Origin: Deinococcus koreensis
GTDB lineage: Bacteria > Deinococcota > Deinococci > Deinococcales > Deinococcaceae
DNA length: 64,000 bases
NCBI RefSeq assembly: GCF_002901445.1
Contig: NZ_PPPD01000001.1
Location: 2,275,001 to 2,339,000, forward strand
Reading direction: 5' to 3'
Shown: positions 1-14,436 of the stretch, one piece after another
How the letters are laid out: each line of letters opens with the position of its first letter
Position numbering within the stretch: the first letter of the stretch is position 1
The notes under the pieces: model-generated
The model's input: the letters and a program-made list of their open reading frames with translations, nothing else
Database searches by the model: none
What the model was told of the DNA's origin: nothing
Made by a program: the position numbers and the translations under genes

Positions 1-2
1 GC

Positions 3-698
<696 letters not shown>

Positions 699-821
699 AG
701 GAAGCTTTCTGCCGCACGGCGCACAGGAAAACCCTTCGATAACCCGGCCCAGAATTCCTTCACAGATCGGTCAGAAATGGGGTTCTGAGCGAAAAATCGC
801 GCATTTATCGGCCTCTCAGGG

Positions 822-851
822 TTGACCATAGGTTATTCATACGGGTATCAT
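822..851 (+). promoter_or_regulatory. slpA promoter, with a long 5' leader
   Basis: TTGACC (822-827), an 18-bp spacer and TATCAT (846-851) form a good housekeeping promoter. Transcription would start near 858, leaving a leader of about 160 nt before the slpA start at 1019. The rest of 699-1018 holds no convincing gene. The long leader contrasts with the leaderless starts seen at most other genes here. Confidence 0.7.
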
Positions 852-1018
852 CCGGCTGATCTGACTTCTTCGAAACCATTCGGATTTGAAAGTCAGGTTG
901 CGTGAACGGAACACGAAGCGGCGATCACCACTGGGAGAGGAAACCCGGCAACTCGCCCCAACGTCATGCTCAGCACTGCGGACTGTTCCCCGCGCGCGAC
1001 ATTTTTTGGGGGTTCCAT

Positions 1019-4129
<3,111 letters not shown>

Positions 4130-4155
4130 CCCAGGTTCTGACCCACCCGGAGAAG

Positions 4156-4179
4156 CCCCCGCCACGCGCGGGGGTTTTT
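4156..4179 (+). terminator. slpA intrinsic terminator
   Basis: Perfect 7-bp GC stem (CCCCCGC at 4156-4162 with GCGGGGG at 4168-4174), 5-nt loop, then TTTTT. It lies 26 nt after the slpA stop. Confidence 0.92.
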
Positions 4180-4245
4180 CCATGTCCCGGCGCTGTGCCT
4201 CTGCCCGTGGTGCCTGTGGGCTGAGAAAGTCGCTAGACTCGGGCC

Positions 4246-5190
4246 ATGTTGCCTGTGTTTGGTCACCTGAATCCCGATACCGACGCGGTCACCTCCGCGC
4301 TGGTGTACGCCCGTCTGCTCTCCCGGCAGGGGGTGGAAGCCCAGGCCTACCGTCTGGGCGAACTGAACTTCGAGACGCCCTTCGTGCTGCGCGAGGCGGG
4401 TTTGGAGGCGCCGCCACTGCTTCCGGTACTGGCGGCGGGCACCGAGGTGGCGTTGGTGGATCACAACGAAAGTGCCCAGTCGGTGCCGAATCTGGCGGAG
4501 CTGGTGGTGACCCGGGTGGTGGATCACCACAAGCTGGGTGACCTGACTACCTCGCAGCCGCCTTACCTGCGCTTCGAGCCGGTGGGCTGCACGGGTACCA
4601 TTCTGCTGGGGCTCCACCGCGAGGCCGGCCTGAAGGTCGAGCCCACCGACGCGAGGCTGATGCTGAGTGCCATCCTGAGCGACACGCTGCACTTCCGCAG
4701 CCCCACGACCACCCAGGCCGACCGCGACGCCGTGGAGTTCCTGGCGCCGGTAGCTGGTGTGCAGGACGTTGAAGCCTACGCCCTCGCCATGTTCGCGGCC
4801 AAGAGCGATCTGGGCGATACGCCCGCCGATCAGCTGCTCAGGATGGACTACAAGGTCTTCCCCTTCGGAGACGCGGCCCAGCCCCAGCGCTGGGGGCTGG
4901 GGGTCATCGAGACCACCAACCCGGCGTACGTGTTCGGACGTCAGGCCGAACTGCTGGCGGCCATGGATAAGGCGAAAGCCGAGGACGGGCTGAACGGGGT
5001 GCTGCTCAGCGTGATCGATATCCTGAACGAGACGAACCGCACGCTGATCCTCAGCGCCACGGAGGACAAGGCCGTGTCGGAGGCGTTCGGAGTGGCCAGT
5101 CAGAATCAGGTGGCCGACCTGGGTCACCTGATCAGCCGGAAAAAACAGATCGTGCCCACGCTGGAGGCGCATTTCGCCCCAGTGAGCTGA
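4246..5190 (+). CDS. ppaC: manganese-dependent inorganic pyrophosphatase (family II, DHH)
   Basis: Cytosolic enzyme that hydrolyses pyrophosphate to two phosphates, pulling biosynthetic reactions forward. The 314 residues contain all family II metal-ligand motifs: GHLNPDTDA (H7, D11, D13), VDHNE (D72-N74), VVDHHK (D93-H95), an SDT motif in the middle, and the C-terminal SRKKQ phosphate-binding motif at about 297-301. Length matches the family without CBS regulatory domains. There is no Shine-Dalgarno; a TAGACT -10 box (4234-4239) ends six bases before the ATG, so the mRNA is probably leaderless. Downstream folC has its own -10 box. Confidence 0.96.
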   Translation: MLPVFGHLNPDTDAVTSALVYARLLSRQGVEAQAYRLGELNFETPFVLREAGLEAPPLLPVLAAGTEVALVDHNESAQSVPNLAELVVTRVVDHHKLGDLTTSQPPYLRFEPVGCTGTILLGLHREAGLKVEPTDARLMLSAILSDTLHFRSPTTTQADRDAVEFLAPVAGVQDVEAYALAMFAAKSDLGDTPADQLLRMDYKVFPFGDAAQPQRWGLGVIETTNPAYVFGRQAELLAAMDKAKAEDGLNGVLLSVIDILNETNRTLILSATEDKAVSEAFGVASQNQVADLGHLISRKKQIVPTLEAHFAPVS

Positions 5191-5264
5191 GGCGAGACCA
5201 TCAGGGCCGGGCGTGATGTCCGGCCCTTCGTGTCTGTGCTTCTCAGCCGTCTATCCTGCAGGGC

Positions 5265-6524
5265 GTGACTCTGGACGATCATCTGGGCTGGCTGTTCGCG
5301 CGGCAGCGTTTCGGGGTACGGCCCGGTCTGGAACGGGTACGGGCCCTGCTGGCCCGGCTGGGCGACCCGCAGCAGAGCTTCCGGGTCGTCCTGGTCGGTG
5401 GAACGAACGGCAAGGGCTCCACCGCCGCGACGCTGGCCGCCATGCTGAGCGCCGACGGTCGGCGGGTGGGCCTCTTCACCAGCCCGCACCTGACGCGCTT
5501 CACGGAGCGCTTCCGGGTGGACGGCCAGGAACTGCCAGAGGCCACCGTCGCGGCGGCGCTGGCCCGGCTGCGGCCGGTCGCGGAGGAACTGGAGGCCACC
5601 TTCTTCGAGATCGTGACCGTTCTGGGGGCGTTGCTGTTCGCGCAGGCCGGGACGGAGGTGGCGGTCATGGAGGTCGGGCTGGGCGGGCGGCTGGACGCCA
5701 CGAACGCGCTGGAACCCGTGCTCAGCGTGATCACCACCGTCGATCTGGATCATACCGAGGTGCTGGGGCACACGCTGGAGGCGATCGCCGCCGAGAAGGC
5801 GGGCATCCTGCGGGCGGGGCTGCCGGCGGTCACGGGCGTGGACATGACCCTGCTGCCCATCCTGCAGGGGCGCGGCGCCGATCTGTGGGCTCTGGGCTGG
5901 CACGTGGGGCTCCAGATCCAGTCGTTCGGCTGGGACGGCTCGGAGCTCAGCCTGAGCCTGCCGCGCCAGACGCTGAGCCTGCACACGCCGCTGATGGGGG
6001 AGCACGGGGCCCGCAACGCGGCGCTGGCAGCGGCGGCCGCGTTCAGGCTGGGGGCGTCGCGGGAAGCCATCCGGAAGGGGGCGGCGGCCGTGTCCTGGCC
6101 GGGGCGTCTGGAGGTGCTGCCCGGCCCGGGCGGCCGGATCATCCTCGACGGCGCGCACAACCCGGCGGGCGCGCGGGCGCTGGCCGACACGCTGCGGGGC
6201 CTGGGGGTGGGCCGGCTGCCGGTGGTGTTCGGCGCGGCGGGCGACAAGGATATCGGGGGGGTGGCGCAGGCGCTGCGGCCCCTGGCGTCGCACGTGATCC
6301 TGACCCGGTCGGCCCTCAGCCCACGGGCCGCCGACCTGGCGGCGTTGGCTGAACTGTTCCCCGACGTGCCCGTGAGCCGGACGTCCGGCCCGGCCCAGGC
6401 ACTGGCGGCGCTGGCAGGCCTGGGTGAGCCGCTGGCCCTCGTCTGCGGCAGCCTGTACCTGATCGGTGAGGTGCGGCCCCTGCTGCTGGGTGAGGCCACC
6501 GAGGGGCGCGAGCGCTGGCAATAG
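5265..6524 (+). CDS. folC: dihydrofolate synthase / folylpolyglutamate synthase
   Basis: Mur-ligase family enzyme that ATP-dependently adds glutamate to dihydropteroate and extends polyglutamate tails on folates. The P-loop GGTNGKGST is at residues 45-53, followed by the FTSPHLTRFTERFRVDG segment typical of FolC and later the ligase motif LDGAHNPAGARAL. Length (419 aa) is normal. The GTG start at 5265 is preceded by TATCCT (5252-5257) seven bases upstream and no ribosome binding site, suggesting a leaderless transcript. Whether it has both activities cannot be told from sequence. Confidence 0.95.
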   Translation: MTLDDHLGWLFARQRFGVRPGLERVRALLARLGDPQQSFRVVLVGGTNGKGSTAATLAAMLSADGRRVGLFTSPHLTRFTERFRVDGQELPEATVAAALARLRPVAEELEATFFEIVTVLGALLFAQAGTEVAVMEVGLGGRLDATNALEPVLSVITTVDLDHTEVLGHTLEAIAAEKAGILRAGLPAVTGVDMTLLPILQGRGADLWALGWHVGLQIQSFGWDGSELSLSLPRQTLSLHTPLMGEHGARNAALAAAAAFRLGASREAIRKGAAAVSWPGRLEVLPGPGGRIILDGAHNPAGARALADTLRGLGVGRLPVVFGAAGDKDIGGVAQALRPLASHVILTRSALSPRAADLAALAELFPDVPVSRTSGPAQALAALAGLGEPLALVCGSLYLIGEVRPLLLGEATEGRERWQ

Positions 6525-6611
6525 CTCCACTGGCAGTCGCCCCCCGGCCCGGCTGAGCCGAATGGCGTAGTCCACTGGCCCCAGCGTGGGCGCGGCGCTA
6601 CGCTGAGCCCC

Positions 6612-8138
6612 ATGACCATCAGCGAATCCACTGCCAGCGCCCCGGCCCCCAGCGCTCCCGCCCTGACCGACCTCCGGCGCCGTCTGGGGCAGGTGTCCGA
6701 CCTGCACGCCGCCGAGAGCCTGCTGTCGTGGGAGCAGGAGACGATGATGCCCCAGGAGGCGGCGCGGGTGCGGGGGCTGCAGCTCTCGACCCTGGCGGGG
6801 CTGGCCCATGAACTGTTCACCGACCCGCGCACCGGGGAACTGCTGGCCCAGGCGCAGCCCGAGGACGAGGCCGACCGGGCGGTCGTGCGGGTGGCGCAGC
6901 GCGATTATGACAAGGCGACCCGCCTGCCCACGAGCTTCGTCGAGGAGCGCTCGCGGGCCCAGAACGAGGCGCACCACGCCTGGCTGGATGCCCGTCAGCG
7001 CAGCGATTTCGCTGCCTTCGCCCCGCACCTGAGCACTATGATGGACTTCGCGCGGCGCGAGGCCGACCTGCTGGGCTACGAGGAGCACCCCTACGACGCC
7101 CTGCTGGACAGCTACGAGCCGGGGATGCGGGTCTCCCAGGTACGGAGCGTGTTCGCGGATCTGCGTGACCGGACGCTGCCCCTGCTGCGGCGCATCACGG
7201 CGGCCGGGGACGCGGCGGACTACTCCGTGCTCACGCGGCCCTTCCCGGGGGAGGCCCAGAAGGCCTTCGCGTGGCGCGTGGCGGGCGAGGCCTTCGGCCT
7301 GAAGTCCAGCTTCGCCCGGCAGGACGAGAGCGCGCACCCCTTCCAGTCGAATTTCAGCCGCTCCGACATCCGCATCACCACGCGGGTCGAGGAGTACTGG
7401 CCCGCCTGCCTCTTCGGCACCTGGCACGAGGCCGGGCACGCCATGTACGAGCGCGGCGTGCACGAGCTCTGGGAGCGCACCCCCGTGTCGCGCGGCGCCA
7501 GCCTGGGGGTGCACGAAAGCCAGTCGCGCATGTTCGAGAACCTGCTGGGCCGCAGCCGCCCCTTCTGGGGACGCTATTTTTCCGAGCTGCAGGGCGCGGC
7601 CCCTGAGGTCACCGCCGGCCTGGACGCAGAGACGCTCTACCGCGCCGTGAACCGCGTGAAGCCCAGCCTGATCCGCGTGGAGGCCGACGAGGTCACCTAC
7701 AACTTCCACATCATGCTGCGCTTCGAGCTGGAGCTGGGCCTGCTGGACGGCACGCTGAAGGTGGCCGAGCTGCCGGAGGCCTGGAACGCGAAGATGCAGG
7801 AGTACCTGGGCCTGACACCCCCCAGCGACGCTCAGGGCGTGCTGCAGGACATCCACTGGTCCGCGGGCTTGATCGGCTATTTCCCCACCTACTCGCTGGG
7901 CAACCTGCTGAGCGTGCAGCTGCTGGAGGCCGCCAGGCAGGACACGGCGGTGGCGGCCGGCCTTCAGGAGGCCCACTATGGCCCGCTGCTGGCCTGGCTC
8001 GCCCAGCACATCCACCAGCACGGCCGCAGCCTGACTCCCGGCGAACTGACCGAGCGGGCCACCGGCCGCCCGCTCAGCGCCGATCCGTACGTCGCCTACC
8101 TGCACGAGAAGTACGGGGCCATCTACGGTCTGGAGTGA
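6612..8138 (+). CDS. M32 metallocarboxypeptidase (carboxypeptidase Taq family)
   Basis: Zinc carboxypeptidase that trims C-terminal residues from peptides; the founding member is from Thermus aquaticus. In 508 residues the zinc motif HEAGH lies at 272-276 and the family motif HESQSR at 301-306, which supplies the third ligand region. No signal peptide, so cytosolic. The ATG at 6612 follows TACGCT (6599-6604) by seven bases without a Shine-Dalgarno. A strong terminator follows directly. Length is standard for M32. Confidence 0.96.
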   Translation: MTISESTASAPAPSAPALTDLRRRLGQVSDLHAAESLLSWEQETMMPQEAARVRGLQLSTLAGLAHELFTDPRTGELLAQAQPEDEADRAVVRVAQRDYDKATRLPTSFVEERSRAQNEAHHAWLDARQRSDFAAFAPHLSTMMDFARREADLLGYEEHPYDALLDSYEPGMRVSQVRSVFADLRDRTLPLLRRITAAGDAADYSVLTRPFPGEAQKAFAWRVAGEAFGLKSSFARQDESAHPFQSNFSRSDIRITTRVEEYWPACLFGTWHEAGHAMYERGVHELWERTPVSRGASLGVHESQSRMFENLLGRSRPFWGRYFSELQGAAPEVTAGLDAETLYRAVNRVKPSLIRVEADEVTYNFHIMLRFELELGLLDGTLKVAELPEAWNAKMQEYLGLTPPSDAQGVLQDIHWSAGLIGYFPTYSLGNLLSVQLLEAARQDTAVAAGLQEAHYGPLLAWLAQHIHQHGRSLTPGELTERATGRPLSADPYVAYLHEKYGAIYGLE

Positions 8139-8158
8139 GCCACAGGAAGTGAGCACGA

Positions 8159-8196
8159 GCGAGCGGCCCAGAGTCACTGTCTGGGCCGCTCGCTTT
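8159..8196 (+). terminator. intrinsic terminator after the M32 gene
   Basis: A 14-bp perfect stem (8159-8172 with 8180-8193) with a 7-nt loop, then TTT. The U-tract is short but the stem is very stable. Confidence 0.85.
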
Positions 8197-8204
8197 CCAG
8201 CTGT

Positions 8205-8366
8205 TCAGGGCAGACGGATCGCCGGTTTCGGGGTGGGGGAGACCGGGCGGGATGAGCAGGCGTCCGTGACCACTGTGACCACGGGCCCTGGGACAGGCGC
8301 CGGGTCTGATGGGAAGGCGCGGAGGCCACTGGGCCGCTTCGGGGCGGGCGTCGGCGGGTGGTTCAT
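8205..8366 (-). CDS. possible proline-rich 53-aa protein
   Basis: A 53-codon frame starting MNHPPTPAPKRPSG and rich in Pro, Val and Ser, with no recognisable domain. The main support is a very good Shine-Dalgarno (GGAGG, 7-8 nt before the ATG at 8366) and its position 80 nt downstream of, and on the same strand as, the small gene at 8447-8698. The composition is also what random GC-rich sequence gives, so it may not be a gene. The rest of 8197-8446 shows nothing else. Confidence 0.3.
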   Translation of the reverse strand: MNHPPTPAPKRPSGLRAFPSDPAPVPGPVVTVVTDACSSRPVSPTPKPAIRLP

Positions 8367-8446
8367 CCTTGATCCTCCGGCTGGCGCAGTGGGGATGGGG
8401 GGGCAGGGCGTCCAGCGAACCCGTGGGCGCCCTGAACCCTCTGCCT

Positions 8447-8698
8447 TTACACCGCCTGTTTGCGTTCGGCCTGGGTGATCAGGTAGGCGCGGGCGGCGCC
8501 GAGCCAAGTCTGGGCCATGTCGCTGTGGGGGTGCTGGCGGTCACGCAGGGCGCTGGTACCCAGGCTGAGCTGGCGCTCGATGCGGCGCACGGCGCCCAGT
8601 CCACCCTCGTTCTCGACCTCGATCAGGGTGTTCAGGATGTTGGTGGGGTGGGCATGGCCGAGCCGGATGCTCTGTGCGATGGTGTCCAGGGCGCGCAT
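8447..8698 (-). CDS. conserved-looking hypothetical protein, 83 aa
   Basis: I do not recognise the family. The protein (MRALDTIAQSIRLGHAHPTN...) is 83 residues, soluble and probably mostly helical, with a positively charged middle (VRRIERQL) and no signal peptide or membrane segment. The start at 8698 is set by a GGAAGGAG ribosome binding site six bases upstream; the longer frame to 8821 would run through the promoter. It diverges from ddrO, and its own promoter (8775-8803) lies next to the DdrO operator, so it could be co-controlled with the damage response. That link is inferred from position only. Confidence 0.75.
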   Translation of the reverse strand: MRALDTIAQSIRLGHAHPTNILNTLIEVENEGGLGAVRRIERQLSLGTSALRDRQHPHSDMAQTWLGAARAYLITQAERKQAV

Positions 8699-8774
8699 GG
8701 GGGAACTCCTTCCAGCCGGTGGGCTGCGAGGCGGGTGGGGTGCAGATGCGAGACAAATTCCTCTTCTGATTACG

Positions 8775-8803
8775 ATCATAGCAGAGCGTCCGGGTACTTG
8801 CAA
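8775..8803 (-). promoter_or_regulatory. promoter of the 83-aa gene
   Basis: On the minus strand TTGCAA (8798-8803), a 17-bp spacer and TATGAT (8775-8780). Its -35 box is only 17 bp from the ddrO operator, so repressor bound there could affect both directions. Confidence 0.75.
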
Positions 8804-8820
8804 GAATTCACCCCCCCGCA

Positions 8821-8856
8821 TTCTGTATTGACCGTACTGAAAAGCGGTGTTACACT
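8821..8856 (+). promoter_or_regulatory. ddrO promoter overlapped by an RDRM-like palindromic operator
   Basis: The promoter is TTGACC (8828-8833), 17-bp spacer, TACACT (8851-8856). Overlapping the -35 box, bases 8821-8841 form an imperfect palindrome with half-sites TTCTGTA and TACTGAA (15 of 21 positions symmetric). Position and symmetry fit a radiation/desiccation response motif, the operator DdrO binds to repress its regulon, including itself. Transcription from about 8863 gives a leader of roughly 128 nt. Confidence 0.82.
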
Positions 8857-8990
8857 CCGATCAAGGCTCCCCGATTCTGCCCACAGGCAAACGTCGGACA
8901 GAAGGGGTGCCCAGGCAGCACGCCCTCTGAACACAGCGCCCAGCGCGCACTTCAGGAGGTGAGGCCACGCCGCAGCCAAGGAGGTGACAC

Positions 8991-9380
8991 ATGAAATTGC
9001 ACGAACGACTCCGCGAACTCCGTAGCGAACGCGGGCTGCGGCTCAAAGACGTCGCCGAGACCGCCGGGATCAGCGTCCCGTACCTCAGCGACCTCGAACG
9101 TGGCCGCACCAACCCCAGTCTGGAAACCCTCCAGACCCTCGCCGGTGCCTACGTGATCACGGTGCACGACCTGCTCGAAGGCGTCGAGTTCTACGGCGCG
9201 TCCACCGAGGGCGCCCTGCCCAAGGGTCTGGCCGATCTGGTGGCCGACGCCACGCTGGGCCCGCAGATCACGCCGGACTGGGTTCGCACCCTGTCGCGCA
9301 TCGAACTGCGCGGCAAGCGTCCCCGCGACAAGCAGGACTGGTACGAAATCTACCTGCACCTGAAACGCATCCTCAACTGA
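8991..9380 (+). CDS. ddrO: DdrO, transcriptional repressor of the Deinococcus radiation/desiccation response
   Basis: XRE-family repressor of 129 residues. The helix-turn-helix is at about 16-47 ([19 protein letters not shown], then [13 protein letters not shown]), and the C-terminal half ([20 protein letters not shown], ending YLHLKRILN) is the dimerisation domain typical of DdrO. Known biology: DdrO dimers bind RDRM operators before recA, ddr and other repair genes; after DNA damage the metalloprotease PprI/IrrE cleaves DdrO in its C-terminal domain and derepresses the regulon. The cleavage region around the [10 protein letters not shown] stretch is present. The ATG at 8991 has a strong AAGGAGGTGA site. 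The operator at 8821-8841 indicates autoregulation. No PprI gene is in the window. Confidence 0.97.
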   Translation: MKLHERLRELRSERGLRLKDVAETAGISVPYLSDLERGRTNPSLETLQTLAGAYVITVHDLLEGVEFYGASTEGALPKGLADLVADATLGPQITPDWVRTLSRIELRGKRPRDKQDWYEIYLHLKRILN

Positions 9381-9503
9381 TTCCACACCCTCGTCAGCTC
9401 GACCGGGCAGGATGGGGTGGAGGATCTGACGAGCTTCCAGTGATGTCCAGCGCATCCCGGACTCAAGGGTTGTTCTGGCACAGCACATACAGATCGACAA
9501 CAT

Positions 9504-9535
9504 GAAAGAAACGCACTCACTCGTGCGTTTCTTTT
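9504..9535. terminator. bidirectional terminator between ddrO and the DUF11 lipoprotein gene
   Basis: A 12-bp perfect stem (9505-9516 with 9523-9534) plus a closing G-T pair and a 6-nt loop TCACTC. The arms contain A-rich/T-rich ends, so transcripts from either strand finish in a U-rich run. It lies about 125 nt after the ddrO stop. Confidence 0.75.
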
Positions 9536-9599
9536 CATTGCTCCAGCCCTGCCACGGAGCTTGTCGGCCCAGCGTCTGCATCCCGGCGAACCCCTGGCA

Positions 9600-9680
9600 G
9601 GGGCCAGAGGGGAAGGGCACCGGCTCCTGCCCTTCCTCTGGCCCCCCTCCGCTGACCCCAGGGCACCCCCGGGGTCAGCG
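9600..9680. repeat. two strong hairpins downstream of the DUF11 lipoprotein gene
   Basis: First hairpin: 9600-9645, roughly 18 bp with a 2-nt bulge. Second hairpin: CGCTGACCCC (9650-9659) with GGGGTCAGCG (9671-9680). Neither has a proper U-tract on the minus strand, but together with 9504-9535 they fill the 320-bp gap between two converging genes, which holds no ORF that I can support. Confidence 0.6.
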
Positions 9681-9700
9681 CTTTCTGTCAGCCGACCGTG

Positions 9701-12769
<3,069 letters not shown>

Positions 12770-12805
12770 AAAGGGCCCCCCCCTCCTCAGCCATGAGAAA
12801 TCCAT

Positions 12806-12824
12806 GTTGACCCCATGAGTCAAC
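12806..12824 (-). promoter_or_regulatory. inverted repeat before the DUF11 lipoprotein gene
   Basis: GTTGAC and GTCAAC arms separated by 7 bp, 37 bp upstream of the start codon. The spacing of about one helical turn between arm centres suits a dimeric regulator, but no clear -10/-35 pair can be placed around it. Function unknown. Confidence 0.35.
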
Positions 12825-12835
12825 AGAAACGCCAC

Positions 12836-13476
12836 CCAAGAAGGTAGACGTCACTCATGAACTGAGTTATCCAGAATTTCAATACAAGTGAACTAACGAA
12901 CGACAGACCAATCCTCCACTCCGATTCGAGCGACCGGAGAGGATGGGGTTATCCGGGGGGGAAATTCATATCCACCTCCCTCTGCCAATGTTAAGTTTGT
13001 GACAGTACTGTAGGGACTGCCCGATATCCGATGGTGAGAGATTCTTCACAGGATTTCATTTTTCTGCGACACGAATCTCATTCAGTAGGAGGCGGGAGGG
13101 GCCAGTAGGGCCATAAATCGTGTTCGGCACGAGAGAAGTTGTCTTAATGAAGATGGGTTCATGAACTCATGGGATGTACTGATGTAGGTACATGTGAAAC
13201 ATCTCAACATTCAACAGATCGGCATGTATCTGTTTGGATACGGCTGGTCACGGACTCCGGTGTGGCGTGCCAGAGGGGTCACCTCCTGGCGACTAGAGGA
13301 TCTGGGCGACGCGGCCACAGGGACTCTGGCCCCCGGCGCTTCGCAGCGACCGGGAGGCGCCGGTGTCCGGATCGCTCTACCCGCGACGGAAGAGCCGCGC
13401 CGTGTATCTCCTCTGAAGGCGGGCGATCATCGGCAGGTCGGCCAGCGGCGCCGTGCCCGTGGGCGTGCAGCACAGA
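12836..13476. other. gene-poor, AT-richer stretch
   Basis: About 640 bp without a gene I can support. The part 12860-13240 is clearly richer in A+T than its surroundings and contains several short palindromes (e.g. CAGTACTG, GTTCATGAAC) and many in-frame stops. A GTG-started frame at 13194 begins plausibly (MKHLNIQQIGMYLFGYG) but soon turns into Arg/Ala/Gly-rich sequence typical of a non-coding GC-rich frame. I found no tRNA or known structural RNA. Confidence 0.5.
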
Positions 13477-13500
13477 GGGACGGGCCAGACGCGCCGTCCC
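13477..13500 (-). terminator. weak hairpin after the TM2 gene
   Basis: GGGACGG (13477-13483) pairs with CCGTCCC (13494-13500). It lies 73 nt past the stop of the minus-strand TM2 gene; the following run (TCTGTG) is a poor U-tract, so termination here is uncertain. Confidence 0.35.
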
Positions 13501-13572
13501 TTCCCTTGGGGCTCCCCGCGGCTCAGCGTGTCTGCGCTGGTATCCACATGGCGTTTGATCGAGCAGCAGTGC

Positions 13573-14340
13573 TCAGAGCCAGGACTTCTTGCCCACCACG
13601 TAGTCATGCTGGAAATCGGCGTCGGATTTGGTCAGGTAGAGGATGCCCTCGACCAGCCCCAGCAGCCCGATCGCGCCGCTGACCAGGCTGGCCAGGGGAA
13701 TGGTGACGATCAGGCCCACCCCCAGCGTAACCAGGCCGAGCAGCAGGGCCAGCACCCAGACGCCCACGTTCACGCCCAGCATGATCAGCCCCGGCGTGGT
13801 CATGCCCAGGTAGAACTTATGGACGCCCAGGCTGCCCAGGATGATGCCCAGCAGCCCCGCGATCAGCTTCTTCTGGGACACGTCGCTGGAGCCGAGCGAG
13901 GTCTGCACCTGCTGCAGGGCGTGGCGCGCCGTGTCGCCCAGCGAGTCCAGTTCGCTGCGCACCGGGCTGGGCGTAACCGCCGGCCCCGTGGGCAGGCTGG
14001 GATTTTTCGCCTGGGCGCCCGTGGCGCGCGAGACCCAGTCGTCATCCGCGTAGGCGGTGGGGGCGGCCGGGGCGGGCGCGGGGGCGCGGGCGGCCGGCTC
14101 CGGAATCCGCAGATCCTCGGGCCAGCCGGAGGTGGCGGTCGGCTGAGGGGAGGCCGGGGCCACCGTCGGCGCTGGGCTGGCTGCCGGGGGCGGTGGGGGC
14201 GTGGGCGCTACAGCCGGGGCCGGCGCGCTGCGGGAGGCCCCCAGCACCTCGTCGACCCAGGAGGGCGCGGCGCTGTTCTGGGACGCGGTGCCCTGAGAAG
14301 CCGGGCGATCAGAGCGGGCGGGATCTTCAGGATTCGACAT
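13573..14340 (-). CDS. TM2 domain-containing membrane protein
   Basis: A 255-residue protein with a disordered Pro/Ala-rich N-terminal half (about 1-125) and a C-terminal TM2 region: SQKKLIAGLLGIILGSLG, then HKFYLGMTTPGLIMLGVNVG, followed by further hydrophobic segments (about 155-230). TM2 proteins are small inner-membrane proteins of unknown function; the HKFYLG signature is visible. The long low-complexity N-terminus is an extension relative to minimal family members and probably faces the cytoplasm. Monocistronic as far as can be seen. Confidence 0.85.
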   Translation of the reverse strand: MSNPEDPARSDRPASQGTASQNSAAPSWVDEVLGASRSAPAPAVAPTPPPPPAASPAPTVAPASPQPTATSGWPEDLRIPEPAARAPAPAPAAPTAYADDDWVSRATGAQAKNPSLPTGPAVTPSPVRSELDSLGDTARHALQQVQTSLGSSDVSQKKLIAGLLGIILGSLGVHKFYLGMTTPGLIMLGVNVGVWVLALLLGLVTLGVGLIVTIPLASLVSGAIGLLGLVEGILYLTKSDADFQHDYVVGKKSWL

Positions 14341-14436
14341 ACCCTACAGTACGCCCAGACACAGTACCGGGTTCCGTCCACCAAAAGCGGGAGCCGGCAG
14401 CGGGCTGTCCTGCCGACCTCCCGCCCCCGCTCCCGC

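Noticed and set aside
5124..8177. 1017-codon minus-strand frame across folC and the M32 gene
   Set aside because: Covers two genes with full family motifs on the plus strand; its product is Gln/Arg/Gly-rich noise.
8959..8994. 11-codon GTG ORF ending on the ddrO ATG (ATGA overlap)
   Set aside because: Its putative ribosome binding site touches the GTG with no spacing, and ddrO has its own excellent site, so a leader ORF is not needed.
13194..13682. GTG ORF starting MKHLNIQQIGMYLFGYG
   Set aside because: Only the first twenty or so codons look protein-like; the rest is Arg/Gly/Ala-rich and runs antisense into the TM2 gene.
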